64,000 nt of DNA from Nocardia arthritidis NBRC 100137 (GCF_001612765.1 NZ_BDBB01000004.1:45695-109694), one strand, 5' to 3'. Positions 15,915-26,023 are shown, counted from the first letter of the stretch. Notes: a model not told the origin generated them from the letters alone. Program-made: numbers and translations.

Positions 15915-18146
15915 TCAGTCGCCGGTGGCGGCCAGCAGCGCGTCGAGCTTCTGCGGGTCGACGCCGAAGCCGGTGAGGTGGTTCAGCGGAATGGAGGCGA
16001 TCATCCGCATCATGTCCACCCCGAGCGTCGAAGCGTCGCCCATACTCTCGGACATACCGCCGAACATGTCGGCCAGCACGGCCGCCGCCCTCGGATCGGC
16101 CAATGCCTCGCCGAGCGTCGACTCCGCCGTGATCGGGAGCCGCAGTTCGTCTCCGGCGACCTCGACCTGCTCGCTGACGCGTAGGTCTCGACTGGAAGCG
16201 CCTGCCCACACCCGGTAGGCGCCGCCTTCCACGATCCAGCGGTCGACGCGAGTGTCCCAATAGGCCAGATCGTCCCGGCGTAGCAACATCGAGATCTCCT
16301 CGCGTGCACCCGGTTCCAGTTCGGCGGTCACCGCGACGCCCTTCAGCTCGCGGGCCGGACGTGTCACGGAGGAGCGGGGCAGCGCGGTGTACACCTGCAC
16401 CACCTCGCGGCCCGTGTGGGAACCGGTGTTGGTGACGCCGACGCGCACCGTGATGCCCGCTTGGCTCGCGGTGAGTGTCAGATCGGAGTAATCGAACGTG
16501 GTGTAGGACAGGCCGTGCCCGAACGGGTAGCACACATCCATCTCCCGGCTGTCATACCAGCGGTAGCCCACATACAGTCCCTCGCCGTAGCGCACATGCG
16601 AATTCTCGCCCGGGAAATTCAGATAGGCCGGGGTGTCCTGCAAGCGGACCGGCACCGTCTCGGCCAGTCGCCCCGACGGATTCACCACACCGAACAGCAC
16701 GTCGGCGAGTGCGCCGCCCCCGGCCTGGCCGAGCAGCCCGCCGTCCAGGATGGCGGGCGCCGAAGCGGCCACCGTGCCCAGCCGCACCACGCCACCGTGC
16801 GCGAGCACCACCACCGTGTCCGGTCGTACCCGCACCACCGCGTCGAGCAGGTCCAGTTGCTCGGCGGGCAGTTCGAGGTGCTCACGGTCGAAGCCCTCGG
16901 ATTCCTGCGTGGCGGCCAGGCCCAGGAACAGCACCGCGACGTCCGCGTTCGCCGCAGCGGCGACGGCTTGCGCGCGCAACGCGTCGTTGTCCGCGTCCGT
17001 GTCGTCCGTGGCGAAACCCCGGCAGTAGGAGACCGTTCCGGAGCCCGCGAGCGCGCGGATCTCGTCCAGCGGCACATCGAGCCGGGTTGGGTTGACGTGT
17101 GAGCTGCCGCCCCCCTGATATCGAGGTTCCGTCGCGAATTCGCCGATCACCGCCAGCGAGCGCCCCGGTGTCAATGGCAGCAGGCCACGGTCGTTCCGCA
17201 ACAGGACGACGCAGCGTGCGGCGACCTCGCGGGCCAGGCGATGGTGGTCATCAGTGGTGTCGCCGGCGTCGGTCATGGCGCGACCGGCCACCACTCGCCC
17301 CGCCAGCGTCGCCACGTTCCGCGCGGCACGATCGACGTCCGCCGGATCGAGGGTGCCCGCGGCCATCGCCGCCATCACCTGGGCGTCGGAGACGCCGCTG
17401 CCGCCCGGCATCTCCAGATCCAGTCCGGCCGTCACGGCGGCGGGCCGGTCGGCCACCGCGCCCCAGTCGGAGACCACCGCACCGTCGAATCCCCATTCGC
17501 CGCGCAGCACGTCGGTCAGCAGCCAGCGATTTTGCGCGGCGGGCACACCGTTGATCCGGTTGTAGGAGCACATCACCGTCCACGGCCGGGCCGTGCGCAC
17601 GATGTAAGCGAACCCGCGCAGGTAGATCTCGCGCAGCGGGCGCGGGTCTACGTCGGAACTCGACCGCATCCGGTCGTGCTCGGCATTGTTGGCGGCGAAA
17701 TGTTTGACGGAGGCGCCCACTCCGGTGCTCTGCAGCCCGGTAACCCATGCCGCGCCGAGCAGGCCGGTGAGCAGCGGGTCCTCCGAGTAGTACTCGAAAT
17801 TGCGTCCGCAGCGCGGATCCCGCTTGATGTTGACTCCCGGCCCGAGCAGCACGTCCACGTCCAGGGCGCGGGCCTCCCGGCCCAGTGCCGCGCCCACCCG
17901 GCGCACCAGTTCGGTGTCCCAGCTCTGCGCGAGCCCCACCGCGGGCGGGAAGCAGGTGGCGGGCAGGCTCTCGGCCAGCCCCAGGTGATCGGTCGCCCCC
18001 GCCTGCCTGCGCACACCGTGCGGGCCGTCGGTCATGGTCACCGAGGCGACGGGACCGATCGCCTTGGTGGTCCAGAAGTCCGCGCCGCTGCCGAGCGCGG
18101 CGCGCTGCTCCGGCGCCAGGTCGGCGAGGTCGGGCGTGCTCGTCAT
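15915..18146 (-). CDS. Glycoside hydrolase family 3 beta-glucosidase
   Basis: 743 aa. GH3 N-terminal barrel with MTDGPHGVRR, LLGPGVNIKRDP, KHFAANNAEHDR and the nucleophile region VVSDWGA. The GH3 C-terminal sandwich and a fibronectin III-like domain (YPFGHGLSYTTF) follow. An additional C-terminal tail of about 90 residues ends in LDALLAATGD. No signal peptide, so probably cytoplasmic hydrolysis of beta-glucosides. ATG 18146 has GAGGAG upstream; the frame extends further to 18227 over the operator. Divergent from tetR at 18231, probably its regulator. Confidence 0.9.
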   Translation of the reverse strand: MTSTPDLADLAPEQRAALGSGADFWTTKAIGPVASVTMTDGPHGVRRQAGATDHLGLAESLPATCFPPAVGLAQSWDTELVRRVGAALGREARALDVDVLLGPGVNIKRDPRCGRNFEYYSEDPLLTGLLGAAWVTGLQSTGVGASVKHFAANNAEHDRMRSSSDVDPRPLREIYLRGFAYIVRTARPWTVMCSYNRINGVPAAQNRWLLTDVLRGEWGFDGAVVSDWGAVADRPAAVTAGLDLEMPGGSGVSDAQVMAAMAAGTLDPADVDRAARNVATLAGRVVAGRAMTDAGDTTDDHHRLAREVAARCVVLLRNDRGLLPLTPGRSLAVIGEFATEPRYQGGGSSHVNPTRLDVPLDEIRALAGSGTVSYCRGFATDDTDADNDALRAQAVAAAANADVAVLFLGLAATQESEGFDREHLELPAEQLDLLDAVVRVRPDTVVVLAHGGVVRLGTVAASAPAILDGGLLGQAGGGALADVLFGVVNPSGRLAETVPVRLQDTPAYLNFPGENSHVRYGEGLYVGYRWYDSREMDVCYPFGHGLSYTTFDYSDLTLTASQAGITVRVGVTNTGSHTGREVVQVYTALPRSSVTRPARELKGVAVTAELEPGAREEISMLLRRDDLAYWDTRVDRWIVEGGAYRVWAGASSRDLRVSEQVEVAGDELRLPITAESTLGEALADPRAAAVLADMFGGMSESMGDASTLGVDMMRMIASIPLNHLTGFGVDPQKLDALLAATGD

Positions 18147-18173
18147 CGAGGCTCCTCGGGTCGAGACCGTTAC

Positions 18174-18200
18174 CGAAAACAGTATGCCATTCGGTTTTCG
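18174..18200. promoter_or_regulatory. Inverted repeat between GH3 and tetR, candidate operator
   Basis: CGAAAAC (18174-18180) and GTTTTCG (18194-18200) form a perfect 7-bp inverted repeat with a 13-bp spacer. The pair lies between the two divergent starts, 28 bp from the GH3 ATG and 31 bp from the tetR GTG, and is a likely TetR site. Confidence 0.55.
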
Positions 18201-18230
18201 TAGCCGTGCTGTTCCGAGTACAGTCACGGC

Positions 18231-18845
18231 GTGGTTCGGCGCGGCGCGTATTCGAAAGGGATCGCCAAACGTGAGGAGATCTTGGAGGCGGCGCTGGAGA
18301 TCGTGGCACGCGTCGGATACAGCAGGGCGACCGTGCGTGAACTCGCCGAGACCGTCGGCCTGAGCCAGACCGGGCTACTGCACTACTTCGGCAGCAAAGA
18401 GCAGCTTTTCACCGCCATCCTGGCACATCGCGACGAGGCCGACCGCGAGGTCTTCACCACCCCGGCCGCGCCGCCCGATCTGCCCGCCGCGCTGCTGGGC
18501 CTGATCCGGCACAACGCGGAAGTCCCCGGCTTGGTGGAGCTCTACACTCGCTTCTCCGCGGAGGCCGCCCGCCCTGGCCACCCCGCCCACGAGTACTTCC
18601 GCGACCGCTACCGCACCGTCCGGGACGTCCTCGCCCGCGCCGTCGCCGACCTCCGTGAATCCGGCCGCCTTCCCGCCGATCTCGACCCCGGGCGCTTCGC
18701 CGTCATCGCCATGGCCCTGCTCGACGGCCTGCAGACGCAATGGCTGTACGACCCGGACGTGGACATGGCCGACCACGTGGCGTACCTGTGGGAGCTGATC
18801 GAGCGCCCGGCCGATCGGCCCGAACGGTTTCCCTCACCCCGGTAG
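18231..18845 (+). CDS. TetR family transcriptional regulator
   Basis: 204 aa from GTG 18231. HTH at about 35-55 (TVRELAETVGLSQTGLLHYF), then a TetR_C domain resembling regulators of sugar hydrolases in actinobacteria. It is divergent from the GH3 beta-glucosidase and is the obvious candidate for its repressor; the ligand could be a beta-glucoside. Its 3' end is 67 bp before the UPF0182 gene. Confidence 0.88.
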   Translation: MVRRGAYSKGIAKREEILEAALEIVARVGYSRATVRELAETVGLSQTGLLHYFGSKEQLFTAILAHRDEADREVFTTPAAPPDLPAALLGLIRHNAEVPGLVELYTRFSAEAARPGHPAHEYFRDRYRTVRDVLARAVADLRESGRLPADLDPGRFAVIAMALLDGLQTQWLYDPDVDMADHVAYLWELIERPADRPERFPSPR

Positions 18846-18911
18846 TATCGAACTCAGCGGTTTCGCGTCGGCCGTACGTCATCGGCCGGGCGGCAGCCAC
18901 GGGAGTGGGAA

Positions 18912-21818
18912 ATGAGCGCACGCGACGGCCCCAGCCTGCGGCGGTGGCATCGCAGCACCCGGGTGCTGGTGCTCGCCGCCACGGTGTTCGTCGTGTCGTT
19001 GTTGATCGTGCCCCGGTTGATCAGGGGCTATGTCAGCTGGCTGTGGTTCGGTGAAGTCGGCTTCCGTGGCGTCTGGCTCACCGTGCTGCTGACGCGGTTG
19101 TCGCTGTTGTTCGTCATCGCGCTCATCATCGGCGGCGTCCTGTTCGTGGCGATGTGGCTCGCGTTCCGGTTCCGCCCGCTCTCCCTGCCGGAGTCCGGCG
19201 AAGAGGACAGCCTCCGGCCGTTTCGGACGATGGTGATCCGCCGTCCGCGGCGGTTCGGTCTGGGTGTCGCTGTCACGGTGGGACTCATCTGCGGCCTCGC
19301 CGCGCAGTCGAGCTGGATGACCATCCAGCTGTTCGTCCACGGCGGGTCGTTCGGTGTGTCGGACCCGCAATTCGGGCATGATGTCGGGTTCTTCGTCTTC
19401 GACCTGCCTTTCTACCGATTCGTCGTCAACTGGTTGTTCGTCGCCGTCCTGCTGGCCTTCGTCGCCGGGCTCGCGACGCACTACCTGCTCGGGGGGCTGC
19501 GGCTGTCCGGAAAAGCCGGCGGCCTGTCGCACGCGGCCCGCGTTCAGCTCGCCGTACTCGCCGGCGCCTTCATCGTGTTGAAGGCGGTCGCCTATTGGCT
19601 CGACCGCTATTCGCTGCTTTCCAGTAGCAGCAAGGAACCCACCTTCGCGGGCCCGGGCTACACCGACATCAACGCGGTGCTTCCGGCTCGCCTGATTCTG
19701 TTCGCGATCGCGCTCATCTGCGCGGCGGCGGTCTTCGCCGCGGTCGTGGTGCGGGATCTGCGGATTCCGGCGATGGCCGCCGCGCTGCTGCTGTTGTCGT
19801 CGATCCTGGTCGGAGCCGTCTGGCCGTTGGCCGTCGAGCAGTTCTCCGTCCGCCCGAACGCCGCCGACATGGAGCGCGTCTACATCGAACGCAATATCGC
19901 GGCTACCCGGCAGGCCTATGGGATCGGCGGCGACCGAGTCGAGTACCAGCCGTATTCCGGCGTCGGAACCAAGCCGCCGTCGGAGGTCCCCTCGGACGTC
20001 ACGACGCTCGCCGACGTGCGTCTCCTGGACCCGAACGTGCTTTCCCGGACGTTCACCCAGCAACAACAGCTGAAGAACTTCTACAGCTTCCCGCCGCATC
20101 TGGACCTGGACCGTTACCGCATCGGTGGACAACTGCGCGACTACGTGGTCGCGGCGCGGGAGCTGACGCCGAGCGCGCTGAGCGGTAACCAGCGCCATTG
20201 GGTCAACCGGCACACCGTCTACACGCACGGCAACGGGTTCGTCGCCGCACCGGCCAACCGGGTCAACGCGGCGGTCCGCGAGGCCGCGGGCGATGCGGCC
20301 AGCAGCAACAGCGGATACCCGATCTACGCGGTCGGCGACATCGCCTCCCAAGCCGCCGGGCATCAGGTGATCCGAGTGGATCAGCCCCGCGTCTACTTCG
20401 GCGAAGTGATCGCCCACGCGAGTCCGGACTATGCCATCGTGGGCGGCGGCACGGCGCCACGCGAGTACGACACCGACACCACCTCGTACACCTACACCGG
20501 CGCCGGTGGCGTCCCGATCGGGAACTGGCTCGATCGCCTCGCCTTCGCCGCGACCTACACCGAGCGCAACATCGTCTTCTCCAAAGCGATCGGTCCCGGG
20601 TCGAAGATCATCTTCAATCGCGATCCGCGCCACCGCGTCGAACTCGTCGCACCGTGGCTGACCACCGACAACAATCCCTATCCTGCGGTGGTGGACGGCC
20701 GTATCGTCTGGATCGTCGACGCGTACACCTCGATCGACGGCTACCCCTACGCCAAACGCAGCTCGCTCGAAGCGCTCGAACCGGGGGACGATATCGACCG
20801 GGGATCGCCTCGGCAGGTCTCCTACGTGCGTAACTCCATCAAGGCCACCGTCGACGCCTACGACGGCACAGTGCGGCTCTACCAGATCGACCGGCATGAC
20901 CCGGTCCTGGCGGCCTGGATGAAGGTCTTCCCCGGCGCGGTCGAACCCGAGGAATCGATCACCCCGCAACTGCGCGCCCACTTCCGGTATCCGGAGGACT
21001 TGTTCACGATCCAGCGCGAGATGCTCGCCAAATATCACGTCGACGAACCGCGGGAGTTCTTCACCACCAACGCTTTCTGGTCGGTGCCCAGTGATCCCAC
21101 CGTGGAAACCAACCCGCACCAACCGCCGTTCTACGTCCTACTCGGTGGCCAAGGCAGCGCGGAGCCGTCGTTCCGGCTGGCCAGCGCGATGGTCGGCTAC
21201 AACAGGGAATTTCTCTCCGCCTATGTCTCCGCCCGCTCCGATCCCGAGAACTACGGCAAGATCACCGTCCTGCAACTGCCCACCGACACCCTCACCCAGG
21301 GGCCACAGCAAATCCAGAACTCGATGATCTCCGACACCAGGGTGGCATCCGAGCGCACCCTGCTCGAGCGCTCGAACCGGATCCAATACGGAAATCTGCT
21401 CACCTTGCCGATCGCCGACGGCGGCGTGCTCTACGCCGAGCCACTGTTCACCGAGCGGATCTCGACGGCGCCGAACGCCTCGACCTTCCCGCAGCTGGCG
21501 CGAGTGCTGGTCAGTTATCGCGAACCCGGCACCGGCGGCGTCCTCGTGGGGTACGCGCCGACTCTCGCCGAGGCGCTCGACCAGGTGTTCGGGCCCGGCA
21601 CCGGCCGGCTCGCCACACCACCCGGCGGCGGCCCCGGCGCTCCGCTGCCACCGGGCCAGCAGCCGGTGGCGCCGCCGTCGGGGCAACCGCAGGCGCAAGG
21701 GCAACCGCCGGTGGATCAAGCGAAGATCGCCGAACTGAACAAGCAGATCGATGAGATCCGCGCTGCCCTCGAGCGCTTGCAGAAGCAGCTGAACGAACTC
21801 GATCGCAACGGTCGCTGA
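18912..21818 (+). CDS. UPF0182 family large membrane protein
   Basis: 968 aa, matching the length of mycobacterial UPF0182 proteins (about 980-990 aa). The first 300 residues hold seven predicted membrane helices (starting VLVLAATVFVVSLLIVPRLI). A large extracytoplasmic domain follows, with YIERNIAATRQAYG, NNPYPAVVDGRIVWIVDAYT and YRFELVP-like motifs absent. The C-terminus is a Pro/Gly/Gln-rich linker (about 895-930) followed by a short coiled coil (AKIAELNKQIDEIRAALERL). Function unknown; widely conserved in actinobacteria. ATG preceded by GGGAGTGGGAA. Confidence 0.93.
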   Translation: MSARDGPSLRRWHRSTRVLVLAATVFVVSLLIVPRLIRGYVSWLWFGEVGFRGVWLTVLLTRLSLLFVIALIIGGVLFVAMWLAFRFRPLSLPESGEEDSLRPFRTMVIRRPRRFGLGVAVTVGLICGLAAQSSWMTIQLFVHGGSFGVSDPQFGHDVGFFVFDLPFYRFVVNWLFVAVLLAFVAGLATHYLLGGLRLSGKAGGLSHAARVQLAVLAGAFIVLKAVAYWLDRYSLLSSSSKEPTFAGPGYTDINAVLPARLILFAIALICAAAVFAAVVVRDLRIPAMAAALLLLSSILVGAVWPLAVEQFSVRPNAADMERVYIERNIAATRQAYGIGGDRVEYQPYSGVGTKPPSEVPSDVTTLADVRLLDPNVLSRTFTQQQQLKNFYSFPPHLDLDRYRIGGQLRDYVVAARELTPSALSGNQRHWVNRHTVYTHGNGFVAAPANRVNAAVREAAGDAASSNSGYPIYAVGDIASQAAGHQVIRVDQPRVYFGEVIAHASPDYAIVGGGTAPREYDTDTTSYTYTGAGGVPIGNWLDRLAFAATYTERNIVFSKAIGPGSKIIFNRDPRHRVELVAPWLTTDNNPYPAVVDGRIVWIVDAYTSIDGYPYAKRSSLEALEPGDDIDRGSPRQVSYVRNSIKATVDAYDGTVRLYQIDRHDPVLAAWMKVFPGAVEPEESITPQLRAHFRYPEDLFTIQREMLAKYHVDEPREFFTTNAFWSVPSDPTVETNPHQPPFYVLLGGQGSAEPSFRLASAMVGYNREFLSAYVSARSDPENYGKITVLQLPTDTLTQGPQQIQNSMISDTRVASERTLLERSNRIQYGNLLTLPIADGGVLYAEPLFTERISTAPNASTFPQLARVLVSYREPGTGGVLVGYAPTLAEALDQVFGPGTGRLATPPGGGPGAPLPPGQQPVAPPSGQPQAQGQPPVDQAKIAELNKQIDEIRAALERLQKQLNELDRNGR

Positions 21819-21835
21819 CGCGGGCGTCAGCGACC
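21810..21835. terminator. Bidirectional terminator hairpin
   Basis: GGTCGCTGACGC (21810-21821) and GCGTCAGCGACC (21824-21835) form a perfect 12-bp stem with a 2-base loop. It overlaps the stop of the UPF0182 gene and ends one base before the convergent DUF2165 gene stop. Confidence 0.7.
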
Positions 21836-21836
21836 G

Positions 21837-22433
21837 TTATCGCGGCAGAACCTGATCCGATTGCGTTGCCGCCGAGACGCTTTCGGGGCCGGGGATACGC
21901 TGGGCGTCGGGTAGGTGAACGAGGATCAGGCCGACGCCCGCGATAAGGAAGTTCTGCAGCGCGGCCGACGACGCGTTCACATCGTCGTTGGCCCACATGC
22001 GGAACCATTCGCCGCCGACGGTCAGGAACCCGCCCAGGAACAGCAGCACCGCCATGGTCCAGCCCAGGCTGGACAGCCGCACGGCCGCATCGAGACCGGC
22101 TCGAAGCCGGCGCGGCCGTCCGGCCAGCACCCGGACCCACGCGGCTCCCGCGGCCAGTAGCACGAAGGCGATCAGGAACTCCCAGATCACGACCAGAATG
22201 TAGGCGACGAGCGCGACGTTGCCGTTGGTGATCGCGCGCCAGTCCGTTCCCGGATTGTGGATCGTCGCCTTCATCGACAGCACGGCGGCGACCCCGTTGC
22301 GATTGGTGTCGGTGTCCACGCAGTTGGTGAACGCGACGAACAGATAGTAGAAGCCGGTGATCGTGGCCAGTGTCGCCACCGCCATCCGGCGGCTACCCGC
22401 CACATCGAGAAACCTTGCGCCGCTGCGCGTCAT
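21837..22433 (-). CDS. DUF2165 family membrane protein
   Basis: 198 aa with four membrane helices. The family pattern is visible: FYYLFVAFTNCVDTDTN, MKATIHNPGTDWRAI, a central VALVAYILVVIWEFLIAF helix and VGGEWFRMWA. Function unknown. ATG 22433 was chosen because GAGGTAGG lies 5 bases upstream; the frame continues upstream to 22490 without family similarity. Confidence 0.85.
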   Translation of the reverse strand: MTRSGARFLDVAGSRRMAVATLATITGFYYLFVAFTNCVDTDTNRNGVAAVLSMKATIHNPGTDWRAITNGNVALVAYILVVIWEFLIAFVLLAAGAAWVRVLAGRPRRLRAGLDAAVRLSSLGWTMAVLLFLGGFLTVGGEWFRMWANDDVNASSAALQNFLIAGVGLILVHLPDAQRIPGPESVSAATQSDQVLPR

Positions 22434-22641
22434 CTGCCTACCTCGGGTCGACTGGCATGAAGGTCCGGACATCCAGGCGCCGACGATCATATCGGCGTAC
22501 GCGTGCGTCTTCTCCCCATGGCGGGGGAGTCGGAGGCGGTCGAAAACCCTCTACCGCAAGTCTTTCCGTCCGCCGGGCGGAACGGCGATCTCGCGTGCCC
22601 GCCTCGGCCCCGGCGGGTTCCGCGGAACGGGTCGGAACGCG

Positions 22642-22675
22642 GCGACTGCGCCAACCGGGAGGGTGGCGCAGTCGC
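22642..22675 (-). terminator. Strong hairpin downstream of msrBA
   Basis: GCGACTGCGCCA (22642-22653) and TGGCGCAGTCGC (22664-22675) form a perfect 12-bp stem with a 10-base loop, 61 bp past the msrA stop. The rest of the 302-bp gap 22434-22735 has a weaker CTCCCC...GGGGAG hairpin near 22513-22530 and no gene that I can support. Confidence 0.65.
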
Positions 22676-22735
22676 ATACTTGCGGTCGGACGTCTCGGCG
22701 GCTACCGGGGCGCGGCGCCGCCGAGCCCGCGCCTC

Positions 22736-23251
22736 CTACTGCGCGGTGGTCTGCCGCTTCGGCAGCTTCCAGCCCGGGCGGGGGAAGTGGCAGGTGTACC
22801 CGTCCGGGTAGCGCAACAGGTAGTCCTGATGCTCCGGCTCGGCCTCCCAGAACTCGCTCGCCGGGGTTACCTCGGTGACCACCTTGCCGGGCCACAGGCC
22901 GGAGGCATCCACGTCGGCGATGGTGTCCAGGGCGACGCGCTTCTGGTCCTCATCGAGATAGAAGATCGCCGAACGATAGCTGGTCCCTATGTCGTTACCC
23001 TGGCGGTCCTTCGTCGAGGGATCGTGGATTTGGAAGAAGAACTCCAACAGGTCCCGATAGTCCGTCCGGGCCGGGTCGTAGACGATCTCCACGGCCTCCG
23101 CATGGCCCGGGTGGTTCCGGTACGTGGGATGGTCGTTGCGCCCACCGGTGTAGCCGACGCGTGTCGACACCACCCCCGGCTGCTTGCGGATCAAGTCCTC
23201 CATGCCCCAGAAGCATCCACCGGCCAGGATGGCCTTCCGTGTGTCGCTCAC
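22736..23251 (-). CDS. msrA: Peptide methionine (S)-S-oxide reductase
   Basis: 171 aa. The catalytic motif GGCFWG is at about residues 12-17; GYTGG and [12 protein letters not shown] are family landmarks. A further Cys in YTCHF near the C-terminus may be a resolving residue. It repairs oxidised methionine (S-form). The GTG at 23251 overlaps the msrB stop (GTGA), so the two are translationally coupled; an upstream-extended frame covers msrB sequence and is not used. Confidence 0.95.
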   Translation of the reverse strand: MSDTRKAILAGGCFWGMEDLIRKQPGVVSTRVGYTGGRNDHPTYRNHPGHAEAVEIVYDPARTDYRDLLEFFFQIHDPSTKDRQGNDIGTSYRSAIFYLDEDQKRVALDTIADVDASGLWPGKVVTEVTPASEFWEAEPEHQDYLLRYPDGYTCHFPRPGWKLPKRQTTAQ

Positions 23252-23703
23252 GCCTCCTCCTTCGCGAAGAGAGTCCTGTACTGCCCATAGCCTTCCGCCT
23301 CGAGGTCGTCGAGGTGGATGAACCGCAGCGCTTTCGAGTTGATGCAGTACCGCAAGCCGCCCGCCTCGCGGGGGCCGTCGGTGAACACATGCCCGAGATG
23401 ACTGTCTGCGTGCGCCGAACGCACTTCGGTGCGGACCATCAGGTGGCTGAAGTCCCGCTTCTGCACCACGTTCCCGGCGTCGATCGGCTTGGTGAAACTC
23501 GGCCATCCCGATCCGCTGTCGAACTTGTCGACCGAGGCGAACAACGGCTCACCGGAGACCACATCCACATAGATGCCCGGCTCGTGGTTGTCCCAGTACT
23601 CGCCCGTGAACGCCCGCTCGGTCCCGTTCTCCTGAGTGACGTGGTACTGCTCAGGGGATAGGGCGGCGACCGCCGCGGGATTCCGGTTGTACTCCCGTGC
23701 CAC
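23248..23703 (-). CDS. msrB: Peptide methionine (R)-S-oxide reductase
   Basis: 151 aa. It has the SelR-domain motifs [23 protein letters not shown] and catalytic [11 protein letters not shown] (Cys near residue 131). The two CxxC zinc motifs of many MsrB proteins are absent, so this is the zinc-free form. GTG start at 23703 with GAGGAGG 5 bases upstream. It forms an operon with msrA, repairing both methionine sulfoxide stereoisomers. Confidence 0.95.
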   Translation of the reverse strand: MAREYNRNPAAVAALSPEQYHVTQENGTERAFTGEYWDNHEPGIYVDVVSGEPLFASVDKFDSGSGWPSFTKPIDAGNVVQKRDFSHLMVRTEVRSAHADSHLGHVFTDGPREAGGLRYCINSKALRFIHLDDLEAEGYGQYRTLFAKEEA

Positions 23704-23851
23704 ATGACCTCCTCATATCGGCCCCACGTACAACCCGGGCGCAGGCCCGGAAAATCCCGGGCGAGCCGGGCGTCACACCACGGCCGGGCCGACCGCATGG
23801 CAGGGCCGCCCCACCTCGGCGCTACCGGCGGCTCCGGTTCCTCGCCGCCTG

Positions 23852-25012
23852 CTATGCCATGGGACTCGCGGCTGTTGCCGGAGCGGTGGCAACCGCGCTT
23901 TCCGCCTGCTTCGGCCGTGGCACCGTGAACACGGCGATCACGCAGAGAATCGCGACCACGAAGCAGGCGAGTGTGTACCAGAGATTCCCGATCGGGTCTC
24001 CCTCGCTCGTCCTGCCGTCGACGGCGCCGAAGAAGTCGGGCAGCGCGGTCACCCAGAGCAACGCCATCACGCCCAGGTACACCACGCTGTAGATACGGAC
24101 GAAGTCGTTCGAATAGGGCACGCTGTCCGCGCCGTCGCGCCGCAGCCGGAGCCATCGGCGGGTGAGAATCAGGACGGCGACGACAGTGAGGACGACCAAT
24201 TCGGCGGCGTAGAGCACTCCGCGCACGGTGGTACTCCCCATGCCGAATACCGTTGCGGGTATCGGCAACACGCCTGTGCCCAACGATGCCAGCACGCCGA
24301 TGACGACCGTACGCCAGACCAATTGGACCCCGGAGAACGTCTGTCCCCGCTCGACGTGCCGGCCGACGAACCATTGGACGCAGAACGCCAGCGACATCGG
24401 CCATAGGGCGGCGAAGACGACCACACTCGGCAGCGGCACCGAATCGAACATCGGCTGATTGATCGGATTGTCGATCGACCATTCCCACCAGCGCAGCTGC
24501 GGGCCGAGATGGTCGAAGATCTCATAGAAGGCATGGTGGACGAAGCCCACGCAAGCGGACCCGATGAGCACCCCGTGCCGTCGGAAGACTCCGAGTATCC
24601 GGACGATCTCGAAGGCCAGAGTGGCCATGAACGGGTAGATCGCGACGATGTAGAGCGGTAATCGGCCCCAGAGGAATTCCACGGTGAACAAGTTGTGCGC
24701 GAACATCGTATCCACGTGTTCGTCGATGCCGAAGGCCGCCGGGAAGTACAGCGGGGGTTCGATGATGAACAGGTACGCGGTCGCGCCGAACCAGAGCACC
24801 AGGTTGGTGGGATCGCCGTGGCGGCGCAACCGCACGATCGCGTAGATCAGCGCGAGTACCGCGCCCAGGACGATCGTGACCTCGAGAACGGGCAGCGTCC
24901 AGTTCTCCAACGCGAAGGGGTTTCGCACCTCGACCGGTCCGCCCGCCTCCTCGCACGAGAAGCCGAGCGCCGTGGCGAGCCGGTCGAAGGTGGGTGCGCA
25001 ATGATCAGCCAT
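23852..25012 (-). CDS. Multi-pass membrane protein, function unknown
   Basis: 386 aa from ATG 25012 with about eight hydrophobic helices (for example LEVTIVLGAVLALIYAIVRL and VVYLGVMALLWVTALPDFF). Conserved-looking polar motifs lie near helix ends: FIIEPPLYFP, ACVGFVHHAFYEIFDHLGPQ and WWEWSIDNPINQP. The His/Glu content near the membrane could bind metal. I do not recognise a family. It starts 11 bp after the PF10118-like gene stop on the same strand, so the two are an operon, apparently under the TetR at 26191. Confidence 0.75.
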   Translation of the reverse strand: MADHCAPTFDRLATALGFSCEEAGGPVEVRNPFALENWTLPVLEVTIVLGAVLALIYAIVRLRRHGDPTNLVLWFGATAYLFIIEPPLYFPAAFGIDEHVDTMFAHNLFTVEFLWGRLPLYIVAIYPFMATLAFEIVRILGVFRRHGVLIGSACVGFVHHAFYEIFDHLGPQLRWWEWSIDNPINQPMFDSVPLPSVVVFAALWPMSLAFCVQWFVGRHVERGQTFSGVQLVWRTVVIGVLASLGTGVLPIPATVFGMGSTTVRGVLYAAELVVLTVVAVLILTRRWLRLRRDGADSVPYSNDFVRIYSVVYLGVMALLWVTALPDFFGAVDGRTSEGDPIGNLWYTLACFVVAILCVIAVFTVPRPKQAESAVATAPATAASPMA

Positions 25013-25023
25013 CGGTCCGGCTC

Positions 25024-25950
25024 CTAGGGGGCGACCGTGCCGGCGGTGTACCAGTGCGAGACGTCGTAGCCGTCCTCGTAGCGCTGGAACCACACGTCGG
25101 CGAGCGCGGGCAGCTTCTCGTGGTCCGGGTTGTGTTTGGGCAGCTGACTGCGCACGACGCCCGCCAACGCGACGAGTTGCTCACGGAGCGGGAGATGGTC
25201 GAACGCCCGCGGCATCGGACCGTGGTCCTCCGACTGGAGGAACGGCAACCACGTGCGTAATTTCTGCCTGCGACGGTAGGACGCGAACATCGACAACGCG
25301 TCGACCTTCCGCTCCTCCAGCGGGACGTGCCGGTTGAAGCCCGCGCAGGCCACCCTGATCACCTTCAGCACGTGACGGAAGATCGACGGCGCCATGCGCA
25401 TCCGATACACGTCGCTCCCGACGACGGAGTCGAAGATGATCAGCGCCGAACTGCGATGTTCGACTTCTTCGACGAAATGCCAGATGAACAGGGACGCGAC
25501 CCGGTCGTCTCCCGGCCGGAAGAGGGTCGCGTCGTTGTCGAGCATCAGTTTGAACACCGGGGTGAAGGTCGCCTCCAGATCGGCGGTGTAGGCGAGCCGG
25601 TATTCGACCGACGTGTTCACGGTGAGGCGGTCGAATTCCGCGATCACTTCGTTGAGCGTCTCCTGCAACCCCGGGTATCGCCGGATCAGGGCGTTGGCAT
25701 GTTGGCGGTGCGCGGTGGAGTGCTGGCCTTCCTGCCGCACGAACGCGTCGGCTTCCTCGGCGACCTCGGGATCGGTGATCAGGGGCATGGCCTCGCGAAT
25801 CATGTTGACGATCATCTTCTCGAAGCCGATCGCCAGGAATGACACCGCATTGGCCATCGAGGAGAAGGCCGGGTTCTCCTCGTTCCACAGAAAGGGCACG
25901 TCGTAGTCCGCGAACGCGAAGCGCATCTTCCGGACTTGAAGATCGGTCAC
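25024..25950 (-). CDS. Predicted metal-dependent hydrolase (PF10118-like)
   Basis: 308 aa from GTG 25950 (VTDLQVRKMRF), with GACGAGG upstream; the frame continues to 26034 into the operator region. It has the His/Glu pattern of PF10118 (FVRQEGQHSTAHRQHAN, FIWHFVEEVEHRSSAL), reminiscent of a di-iron/ferritin-like four-helix core. Biochemical function is not established for the family. It is followed by a membrane protein and is divergent from tetR, with a long inverted repeat between. Confidence 0.8.
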   Translation of the reverse strand: MTDLQVRKMRFAFADYDVPFLWNEENPAFSSMANAVSFLAIGFEKMIVNMIREAMPLITDPEVAEEADAFVRQEGQHSTAHRQHANALIRRYPGLQETLNEVIAEFDRLTVNTSVEYRLAYTADLEATFTPVFKLMLDNDATLFRPGDDRVASLFIWHFVEEVEHRSSALIIFDSVVGSDVYRMRMAPSIFRHVLKVIRVACAGFNRHVPLEERKVDALSMFASYRRRQKLRTWLPFLQSEDHGPMPRAFDHLPLREQLVALAGVVRSQLPKHNPDHEKLPALADVWFQRYEDGYDVSHWYTAGTVAP

Positions 25951-26023
25951 TGGGCTGTACCTCGTCTTTCGGGATCGAACAGGTCCGGCGGCGTCTTCCG
26001 GTGCCGCCGAGCCGCGTTGGACG

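Noticed and set aside
14170..16533. Long reverse open frame across tetR, the DUF3533 gene and the GH3 end
   Set aside because: Crosses three well-supported genes in other frames; sequence is Gly/Gln/Asp-rich with no domain.
18879..21122. Long reverse open frame opposite the UPF0182 gene
   Set aside because: The forward frame has seven helices and family motifs; the reverse frame reads as low-complexity Asp/Arg/His/Gln.
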